Source: Candidatus Nomurabacteria bacterium RIFOXYD2_FULL_35_12
GTDB taxonomy: Bacteria > Patescibacteriota > Minisyncoccia > Phycocordibacterales > UBA9973
Assembly (NCBI GenBank): GCA_001786365.1
Contig: MFWK01000020.1
Coordinates: 7,354-17,741 of the forward strand
Length of the DNA: 10,388 nt
Reading direction: 5' to 3'
Each line of letters starts with the position of its first letter. The stretch's first letter is position 1. The notes under the pieces were generated by a model, which searched no databases, was not told the origin of the DNA, and saw only the letters and a list, made by a program, of their open reading frames with translations. Made by a program: the position numbers and the translations under genes. Of the stretch, positions 5,395-10,388 are shown in pieces.

Positions 5395-6930
5395 CTAAAT
5401 CATTGGCTCTGCTTCCTGTGAAGTCCCGACGCTTTTAGGTCGGGATCCCGACTTTTCGTCGGGACTTTCTAGTCCACTATCTACATTTTCATCTTTTTTT
5501 CCATTTTTTTCTTTTTCTTTTCTTTTCGCTTTACCTTCAATGATTGCTTTTTCCTCAGCGCTTCGGATTATTGTGGCTTCCTCTTCGGCAATTAATTTTG
5601 CCGCATCATCTTTAGATATCGAAAACTTTCTGCGAGATGCTTCCATAATTTCTTTTCTATAAGAAACATGGGTTGGTGGAAGTACACGCAATGTCTCAGC
5701 AGAAAATGGATCATAAGATTCTCCGTCTATAGTCATTTTTATATAAATTTCTCCGACAGCTAGGTTGATCATATCTTTAACACCGAACAATGGCTCAAAT
5801 TCTGGTTTTAATTTTACGGCATCTTCTCCACCAACTCTAAAACAAATAAGGCTTCCTGTATTTCCGAGTACAGCATGTTGAACTTGAGGAATAAGCTGAC
5901 CTATATATTGATGCGCAATGGTAAGATTTAGAGCGTATTTTCTAGCTTCCGACAAAATGTTTTCAAATGTTTGAGTGACGATATTATGAAACTCATCTAT
6001 GTATAGATAGAAATCTTTACGGTCAGCTTCAGGAATACTTGCACGCTCCATTCCGGCTTGTTTTATTTTAGTCAAAAACATCGAACCAAAGAAGGAGGAA
6101 TTCTCTTCTCCGATACGACCCTTTGAAAGGTTAATAAAAATAATTTTTCCATCATTCATCAATTTACTGATATCAATTTTATTTTGTTTCTGTCCGAAAA
6201 TATTTCGAAGAAGTGGGTCTGAGAGGAATTGACCGAGCTTGTTTACGAGCGGGATGATAGCGTCCGTATCGAACTTCTCGGACCAATCGGCGAATTCGAT
6301 AGCAAAGAATCTTTTCACCATGTCGTCTGTAATATATTCCACAACTTTCTGCCTATAATTTCTGTCCGTCAACATTGAGATCATTCCACGCATTGTGGCA
6401 TGAGGATAATCGAGTAATGCCAAACAAGTAAAACGAAAAACGTGCTCGAGACGAGGAGTCCAGTTTGCGCCGAATTGTTTATGCAAGACTTCAATCAAGC
6501 CTTGGGTTAATTGGAATTTAAAAAGCGGGTCAACATTTGCCAACGGATTAAAAGATGCAGGAAAATCAATATCCGACGGATCAATAACACAGACATCTTC
6601 GATGCGCTCCTTTGGAACATAATCCAGCATCGCATCTATCACGTCTCCGTGTGGATCAATAAGACACAAACCATGATTGTAAGTCACATCTTGACGAATT
6701 AAAAGTTCTAATAATTTTGTCTTTCCAACCCCAGACTTTCCCACGATATAAAGGTGGCGTCTACGGTCTATACGCTTGATACCAAAAATAAATTTCTTCT
6801 CTTCAAGAGAAGCCACATAATTTGTCCTTCCAATAAAAGAAACTTCTTCAGGTTTGACCTTACCGAAAACAGGCAACTCTGGTGGTGGTGGCCCGTATTT
6901 GATTATTTGCACTCGATTCGGTTTTGGCAT
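5395..6930 (-). CDS. Soluble VirD4/TraD-like (type IV coupling-protein family) ATPase
   Basis: A 511-residue P-loop ATPase of the VirD4/TraD/HerA-FtsK class, whose relatives pump DNA or protein as hexameric rings. Walker A is GKSGVGKT (64-71). LCLIDPHGDVID (88-99) follows, typical of coupling-protein relatives. Walker B is YLYIDEFHN (308-316, D312/E313). A TIAHQY segment with Q341 follows, the position of the sensor glutamine, and NTGSLICFRVG lies at 357-367. No N-terminal membrane helices are present, unlike conjugative VirD4; the N terminus is short and proline-rich (PPPPELP). The C-terminal ~65 residues are charged and probably disordered, partly encoded by a palindromic element (489-503). 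Nothing else of a secretion system or relaxase is nearby. A TATAAG box ends 6 bases before the ATG. Such solitary copies are, from memory, common in CPR genomes. The real substrate is unknown. Confidence 0.85.
   Translation of the reverse strand: MPKPNRVQIIKYGPPPPELPVFGKVKPEEVSFIGRTNYVASLEEKKFIFGIKRIDRRRHLYIVGKSGVGKTKLLELLIRQDVTYNHGLCLIDPHGDVIDAMLDYVPKERIEDVCVIDPSDIDFPASFNPLANVDPLFKFQLTQGLIEVLHKQFGANWTPRLEHVFRFTCLALLDYPHATMRGMISMLTDRNYRQKVVEYITDDMVKRFFAIEFADWSEKFDTDAIIPLVNKLGQFLSDPLLRNIFGQKQNKIDISKLMNDGKIIFINLSKGRIGEENSSFFGSMFLTKIKQAGMERASIPEADRKDFYLYIDEFHNIVTQTFENILSEARKYALNLTIAHQYIGQLIPQVQHAVLGNTGSLICFRVGGEDAVKLKPEFEPLFGVKDMINLAVGEIYIKMTIDGESYDPFSAETLRVLPPTHVSYRKEIMEASRRKFSISKDDAAKLIAEEEATIIRSAEEKAIIEGKAKRKEKEKNGKKDENVDSGLESPDEKSGSRPKSVGTSQEAEPMI
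5421..5467. repeat. Twin-hairpin palindromic element inside the ATPase gene (CCCGAC type)
   Basis: Two stems, each CCCGAC/GTCGGG, have loops of 8 and 5 bases and are joined by an AT linker (core 5425-5463). The outer arms extend to a perfect 10-bp pair (5421-5430 with 5458-5467), and the centre 5439-5452 is a perfect 14-base palindrome. On the minus strand it is read in frame as SPDEKSGSRPKSVGT in the disordered C-terminal tail. The related copy at 9895-9928 is read in a different codon phase. Confidence 0.8.
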
Positions 6931-6936
6931 ATATAT

Positions 6937-6942
6937 CTTATA
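6937..6942 (-). promoter_or_regulatory. Predicted -10 box of the ATPase gene
   Basis: TATAAG on the minus strand is followed by 6 bases and then the ATG at 6930. This is the same spacing as in the other predicted leaderless promoters here. The best -35 candidate, TTGAAG at 6957-6962, has a spacer of only 14 bases, so support is partial. No Shine-Dalgarno sequence is present. Confidence 0.4.
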
Positions 6943-6966
6943 TTAACATCTTTTTACTTCAAATTC

Positions 6967-7022
6967 ACCTCACCCCTTGCTTTCCCCTCTCCATTACTAT
7001 GGAGAGGGGTTGGGGAGAGGGT
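6967..7022. repeat. Long palindrome between two divergent genes
   Basis: A perfect 10-bp stem (CCCCTCTCCA, 6984-6993, with 7000-7009) has a 6-base loop. Around it lies an outer, imperfect C-rich/G-rich pair (6967-6976 with 7012-7022). Both flanking genes are transcribed away from it, so it cannot be a terminator for either. It sits between the -35 regions of the two divergent promoters. C-rich/G-rich elements of this look occur as dispersed repeats in many bacterial genomes. An operator role is possible but not shown. Confidence 0.7.
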
Positions 7023-7025
7023 ACT

Positions 7026-7054
7026 TTGTATTTTTACCCTAAAATGTGTATCAT
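7026..7054 (+). promoter_or_regulatory. Predicted promoter of rsmE
   Basis: A -35 TTGTAT (7026-7031), a 17-base spacer and a -10 TATCAT (7049-7054) are followed by 6 bases and then the ATG at 7061. A leaderless transcript is predicted. A GTG at 7046 is in frame but lies upstream of the expected transcription start. Confidence 0.5.
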
Positions 7055-7060
7055 AGAATC

Positions 7061-7756
7061 ATGAAATTACATAGATTTATTGGAGGTTTCGACCTATCAA
7101 AAAAAGAAATAGAAATCACAAATCCTGAAAATATCAAGCAAATAAAGGATGTTTTGAAATTAGTAAAAGGTGAGATCATAATCCTTTCGGATGGAAAAGG
7201 ATCTAGTGCTGAGGCTACTATAATTTCTATTTCTCCTGATAAAATCATATGCAAGATAAATAAAATAGAAAAACAAGAAAAAACAGAAAGAAAAGTAAAT
7301 TTATACTTAGCAATATTAAAAAAAGAGAATTTTGAACTGGCAACACAAAAAGCCGTCGAATGCGGAGTTTCAAATATTATTCCAATAATAACCGAACGCA
7401 CAATAAAAACCGGTTTGAATATTTCTCGTTTAGAAAAAATAATTCTAGAAGCTAGTGAACAATCAGGGCGAAGTATTGTGCCTGTCCTTTCCCCTATTTT
7501 AGAATTTCCTACAGCTTTAGCATACGGGAGCGCCGCAGAAGAAAGGGTGATTTTTCATCTAGGAGAAAAGACATATGAAGCAAATAAAAAAGCAAAAAGT
7601 GTCAGTATCTTTATCGGCCCCGAAGGTGGATTTACTGAAAAAGAAGTAAAACTTGCCGAAGATTCCGGCTACACCGTTTCTTCTCTCGGTCCACTCACCC
7701 TACGTGGAGAAACTGCCGCTATCGTAGCTACCTATCGCACAGTTTACGGAATCTAG
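7061..7756 (+). CDS. rsmE: 16S rRNA (uracil(1498)-N3)-methyltransferase RsmE
   Basis: A 231-residue cytosolic enzyme that uses S-adenosylmethionine to methylate N3 of U1498 in 16S rRNA, near the decoding centre. The start MKLHRFI is typical of the family, and a small N-terminal RNA-binding (PUA-like) domain occupies roughly residues 1-70. A SPOUT-type catalytic domain with the C-terminal knot follows. Diagnostic motifs are ELATQKAVECGVSNIIPI (near 90-107), FIGPEGGFTEKEV (184-196) and SLGPLTLRGETAAI (208-221), the last two forming the cofactor pocket. Length fits the usual 230-250. An in-frame GTG at 7046 would add five residues but is rejected: the ATG gives the family N terminus and sits 6 bases after a -10 box. 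The gene is single, divergent from the ATPase gene and convergent with the 591-residue protein gene. The stop is TAG. Confidence 0.95.
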   Translation: MKLHRFIGGFDLSKKEIEITNPENIKQIKDVLKLVKGEIIILSDGKGSSAEATIISISPDKIICKINKIEKQEKTERKVNLYLAILKKENFELATQKAVECGVSNIIPIITERTIKTGLNISRLEKIILEASEQSGRSIVPVLSPILEFPTALAYGSAAEERVIFHLGEKTYEANKKAKSVSIFIGPEGGFTEKEVKLAEDSGYTVSSLGPLTLRGETAAIVATYRTVYGI

Positions 7757-7794
7757 AAAATAAAATATGAACTTTTTCCGGTACGGATTTTTAA

Positions 7795-7831
7795 AAGGGC
7801 ATCTCTTGGATTCAATCCAAGGGATGCCCTT
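7795..7831 (-). terminator. Strong intrinsic terminator after the zinc-ribbon gene pair
   Basis: Eighteen-base arms (7795-7812 and 7814-7831) around a single centre base pair at all but one position, giving a long hairpin. On the minus strand it starts 5 bases after the TAG of the 591-residue gene and runs into TTTTAAAAA. On the plus strand no T-run follows, so it should act mainly on the leftward transcript. For rsmE it could still serve as a 3'-end block. Confidence 0.75.
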
Positions 7832-7836
7832 GGAAA

Positions 7837-9612
7837 CTAATACACCTCTTGCTGGTAGCATTTTTCACAATAAACTATTTCTGGCCTGTCCGGAGCGTAT
7901 GAGGTTTCAAATTCGTTTTGACAAAGTTGAGTACCATGAGTATGTTCTATTGTATTTTTATATTTCTTATTATTAGAAAACTGACCATCACACTGGCATT
8001 TACTATTCCAAAGTTTAAATGGATTTCTTAATCCTAGCCTCTTATAATGACGACAATTTGGGCAATATCTTGGTAATGCAATATTGTGATTTTTCAAAAA
8101 TTCTAATTCTGGCTTTATTATACGATATGCTTTGGTACATTGAGTCTTTTCATTACCATTGTTTGGACAAGCAATTACTTCTTCTATAATAGAATCTGGA
8201 ATATCTTTTATGTGATCAGGTAAATCTTTACTTAAAATAGTTACTTGATAATATTTATGTGATGGAATTCTGTAAATAAATCCATTTTTAATTATTTCTT
8301 CTTTTGTTTTTGTAAAATATTCTTGAGACATTGCTTCATTGTAAGCAAATGGAGATATTTCATTTGGAAAAAATTCACCATATTTATAAACTATCCCCCT
8401 TTTGTCTTTATAAGGCATAGTATTCATCTGTTCTATAATTTTTGGTATTAATTTAAAATATTCTTCCTTAGAATATTGCTTGTTTAAAATGCAATACTGC
8501 TTACCACGCATTCCAATACAACCAAAAAGATTTTTAGAGTTAAAACACATATATGTATAATAAGTCTCAAGGCAAGTATGAGTAATAGCAGCAAATAATT
8601 CTCTAGACGCTTCTACTCCCGCATCAAGTCCTTCATACATCAAAGAAGCAATTCCACCCCCGCCATACATATCATAACAATCTTTACCATCAACAAAATG
8701 AATAAGATGTTTTGAGTCTTCAGTATTTCCATAAAGATCAAAACATTTTTTAGCATTTTTAGAATTCATAATGTTGTCTCCTGTACATTCTGTAGATTTT
8801 ATTATATTTGTATATTTATTTGGAAAATTAAGAACAAATTTATTATAATGATTTTCAAATTCACAAAGTTTTTTATAACTGCCAAAATCCAACTCTTTCT
8901 TCTTTTTCTCATATTCTTCTTTTGTATATTGCACATTTAAAATACATCGGCTTTTGCTGACCAAATTTACACAACCAATACAATCTTGAAGGTTCTTACA
9001 ATGTTTAAGAAAAAAGGAATTTATAGATTCATCTGAATCATAAGAAAAATGAGTTTTATATAAACCCCCACATAAAGTATCACCATATGATAATTCAGAA
9101 TCTAAACATGTAAAAGTATCAATACAATCCTTACAACTAAAAGCCCCGTAAGAATAATGCGTTCGTTCATTTTTATAAGAAGCATATATTAAATAACAAA
9201 ACTTACAATCTGCATTATGATTTCCATAAGGACTACCAACACTATTTGAATTTCCTAAACTTTCTAACGGAGTTTCTCGAAGTAAATCCTTAAATTGCTC
9301 AAAAAATGGTCTAGAAAAATCATACTCCCGCCCGTAATCTGTCGGTTCCCACTGGTCGCTCCACCAAACATCGTGATCATATACCACCACATCGGCATCT
9401 GGATGAAACATCGTAATTATTTCTTTACCAGTCTTTGCGCAAGGCCTTTTGAAAAGTGAGCGCTCATTGCGCCATGTCATACGACGAATAAGCCGACACT
9501 CCGGGCAAAAAGTCGGCGCAGAGACCTTTATTTTCTCGTAAAAATTAAAATCTTCCACTTCTATCGTGAAATCTTTCTTGCAGTTCTGACAGTTTTTTAT
9601 TTCACTTTGCAT
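7837..9612 (-). CDS. Large cysteine-rich protein with a zinc ribbon at each end (CPR-type family, function unknown)
   Basis: A 591-residue protein with many cysteines and no membrane segment or signal peptide. I recognise the type from Parcubacteria genomes, where it is uncharacterised; database names I recall for it, such as 'CaiB/BaiF', look uninformative. The N-terminal ribbon has C8/C11 and CPEC (36-39), then RRMTWRNERSLFKRPC (to 58). The C-terminal ribbon has C482/C492 and CPNC (517-520), then KRLGLRNPFKLWNSKC (to 539). The two align without gaps from 11-58 to 492-539, a duplicated module. Between them lie WWSDQW and YDFSRPFFEQF (83-106), plus cysteine-rich repeats in which CILNVQYTKEEY (223-234) and CILNKQYSKEEY (374-385) recur. 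A last knuckle, C582/C585, ends YCEKCYQQEVY. The gene lies 3 bases after the proline-rich zinc-knuckle gene, so they form an operon. There is no clear Shine-Dalgarno. A nucleic-acid or protein-binding role is only a guess. Confidence 0.8.
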   Translation of the reverse strand: MQSEIKNCQNCKKDFTIEVEDFNFYEKIKVSAPTFCPECRLIRRMTWRNERSLFKRPCAKTGKEIITMFHPDADVVVYDHDVWWSDQWEPTDYGREYDFSRPFFEQFKDLLRETPLESLGNSNSVGSPYGNHNADCKFCYLIYASYKNERTHYSYGAFSCKDCIDTFTCLDSELSYGDTLCGGLYKTHFSYDSDESINSFFLKHCKNLQDCIGCVNLVSKSRCILNVQYTKEEYEKKKKELDFGSYKKLCEFENHYNKFVLNFPNKYTNIIKSTECTGDNIMNSKNAKKCFDLYGNTEDSKHLIHFVDGKDCYDMYGGGGIASLMYEGLDAGVEASRELFAAITHTCLETYYTYMCFNSKNLFGCIGMRGKQYCILNKQYSKEEYFKLIPKIIEQMNTMPYKDKRGIVYKYGEFFPNEISPFAYNEAMSQEYFTKTKEEIIKNGFIYRIPSHKYYQVTILSKDLPDHIKDIPDSIIEEVIACPNNGNEKTQCTKAYRIIKPELEFLKNHNIALPRYCPNCRHYKRLGLRNPFKLWNSKCQCDGQFSNNKKYKNTIEHTHGTQLCQNEFETSYAPDRPEIVYCEKCYQQEVY

Positions 9613-9615
9613 AAA

Positions 9616-10388
9616 CTATTCTAAAATTTTTCGCAGTACGTCTTCGGGTACTTCTCGAACTTTATCAGCCTTAGGCTGACCACCCTCTGGCTGGGGGTTT
9701 TTAGGAATGGGAGTTGGTGTAGGTATAGGAGCAGAAATAGGTGTTGGTGCTGAAGCTTCAACTTTTGGCTGGCTGGTCTTTATCAAATCCTTTAATTTAT
9801 TCATATCTTGAGAGCTAGCAGCGCGATCTTTGGAACGAAAAACTTCTTTCTCTGTTTTTACAGATTGATTTTTAAGAACATCAAGTGAAACTGCCCCGAC
9901 GTTTGTCGGGGTCCCGACTTTGGTCGGGAGTTCTTTTACCACTATTTTTTGTGGGGTCCCACCGTCGGCGGTGATTTTACTTAAAATATCTCTTAAAGCA
10001 GTATTTTTTACTGGTGCAACCTTTGGCGCAGAGCTAGGCGATGGAGTAAAAACTTTTTTAATAGCTCCAAATATACCGGGCCCACCTGTCGGACGGGGAA
10101 ATTTGGCTGGTGAAGGAAAAACTACTTTATTTACTGGTGATAAAGGTTTCGCTACAGAAGATGGTTTATCTAAATGATGATCCACTCTTTCCGGATATCT
10201 TTCTTTGTTTCCATTCATATGATCATCTTTTGGTTTGAATTCTATTCCCAAATCAGCTAACGGTTTATAGAAAGTTGTCTCATCATGTTTAATCTGGTTT
10301 TCGGAAGTCTTTTCCACTTTTACTTCACCAGATTTTATTTTCGCTATGCAATCTTTACAGTAAACTGCCCTACCTGGCTCCGGCTTGA
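9616..10388 (-). CDS. Proline-rich, largely disordered protein with an N-terminal zinc knuckle (partial, start outside the window)
   Basis: The reading frame stays open to the right edge. Upstream of the GTG at 10315-10317, where a standard caller would begin, it reads KPEPGRAVYCKDCIAKIKSGEVK without a stop. GRAVYCKDC is the second half of a CxxC...GRPVYCxxCF-type zinc ribbon known in CPR proteins, so the true start, with the first CxxC, should lie outside. The visible part is about 256 residues. After the knuckle it is Pro/Ser/Lys/Thr-rich (for example APTPISAPIPTPTPIPKNP) and probably unstructured. It ends with a small helix, EVPEDVLRKILE. At least two palindromic elements encode parts of the disordered region. 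The stop is TAG, 3 bases before the ATG of the 591-residue zinc-ribbon protein. The function is unknown; a scaffold or adaptor is conceivable from the layout only. Confidence 0.7.
   Translation of the reverse strand, partial: KPEPGRAVYCKDCIAKIKSGEVKVEKTSENQIKHDETTFYKPLADLGIEFKPKDDHMNGNKERYPERVDHHLDKPSSVAKPLSPVNKVVFPSPAKFPRPTGGPGIFGAIKKVFTPSPSSAPKVAPVKNTALRDILSKITADGGTPQKIVVKELPTKVGTPTNVGAVSLDVLKNQSVKTEKEVFRSKDRAASSQDMNKLKDLIKTSQPKVEASAPTPISAPIPTPTPIPKNPQPEGGQPKADKVREVPEDVLRKILE
9666..9693. repeat. Twin-hairpin palindromic element (28-base type) in the proline-rich gene
   Basis: Stem CAGCC/GGCTG with loop TTA is joined by linker AC to stem CACCC/GGCTG with loop TCT; the second stem has one mismatch. 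The lengths (5-3-5-2-5-3-5) equal those of the cysS and dnaJ copies. On the minus strand it reads QPEGGQPKAD. This is a different codon phase from cysS and dnaJ, so a different peptide results from similar DNA. Confidence 0.65.
9894..9928. repeat. Twin-hairpin palindromic element (CCCGAC type) in the proline-rich gene
   Basis: Two CCCGAC/GTCGGG stems (9895-9900/9905-9910 and 9913-9918/9923-9928) have 4-base loops GTTT and TTTG and a GT linker. This is the same stem as in the ATPase-gene copy, with shorter loops. On the minus strand it encodes LPTKVGTPTNVGA. The stems are read in another codon phase than in the ATPase gene. Confidence 0.8.
9939..9973. repeat. Possible degenerate twin-hairpin next to the CCCGAC-type copy
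   Basis: A short stem CCAC/GTGG (9939-9942 with 9951-9954) is followed by stem CACCG/CGGTG with loop TCGG (9960-9964 with 9969-9973). The centre GTGGG-GT-CCCAC (9951-9962) mirrors the GT-centred palindrome of the neighbouring copy. It may be a decayed or chimeric element, or chance in a GC-richer stretch. Confidence 0.35.

Noticed and set aside
5395..6930. ATPase gene considered as a sign of an integrated conjugative element
   Set aside because: No relaxase, VirB-like genes, integrase or direct repeats in the window; the neighbours are housekeeping genes.
6967..7022. Palindrome considered as a terminator
   Set aside because: Both neighbouring genes are transcribed away from it and no T-run follows.
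7046..7060. GTG start adding five residues to RsmE
   Set aside because: It lies upstream of the predicted transcription start, and the family N terminus is MKLHRF at 7061.
7767..7976. 69-residue rightward frame after rsmE
   Set aside because: It spans the terminator hairpin and the antisense of the zinc-ribbon gene end; no independent support.
9920..10177. 85-residue rightward frame opposite the proline-rich gene
   Set aside because: Gly/Thr-rich mirror of the proline-rich codons; a typical antisense shadow.

Overview
The window looks like chromosome from a Patescibacteria (Candidate Phyla Radiation) genome, most likely Parcubacteria. This is inferred from the AT-rich base composition, the short intergenic gaps, a long cysteine-rich protein of a type I know mainly from these genomes, a solitary soluble VirD4/TraD-like ATPase, and a shortened DnaJ. 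All genes read with the standard code. No tRNA, rRNA, CRISPR array, transposase or phage gene was seen, and no stretch over 300 bases lacks a gene.

Layout, left to right. The 5' part of rplU (ribosomal protein L21) runs leftward off the window. A divergent pair of interleaved promoters separates it from a rightward AI-2E/PerM-family membrane protein and cysS (cysteinyl-tRNA synthetase). Convergent to cysS is a leftward homoserine-dehydrogenase-like gene. A bidirectional terminator and a structured 215-base gap follow. Then come a leftward pair, dnaJ and a seven-helix membrane protein 3 bases apart, and upstream of them a leftward VirD4/TraD-like ATPase gene. A palindrome-bearing gap divides the ATPase from rightward rsmE (16S rRNA m3U1498 methyltransferase). 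Finally, a leftward two-gene unit encodes a proline-rich zinc-knuckle protein (open at the right edge) and a 591-residue protein with a matching zinc ribbon at each end. This unit closes with a strong hairpin that faces the end of rsmE.

The genes do not form one pathway. rplU, cysS, rsmE and dnaJ are translation and protein-folding housekeeping. The others are an orphan metabolic enzyme, two membrane proteins, a DNA- or protein-translocation-type ATPase and a zinc-ribbon pair of unknown function.

Two signals cut across genes. First, short 'twin hairpin' sequences lie in frame inside four protein genes (cysS, dnaJ, the ATPase and the proline-rich zinc protein). Each is two small stems joined by a two-base linker. 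Three copies are exactly 28 bases long, and copies are read in different codon phases, so similarity lies in the DNA rather than the protein. They behave like palindromic elements tolerated inside genes, comparable in concept to the Rickettsia palindromic elements. Second, at least five genes have a -10 box whose end lies only 6-7 bases before the ATG, with no Shine-Dalgarno sequence. This predicts leaderless mRNAs and means two longest-ORF starts (AI-2E and dnaJ) lie inside their own promoters.
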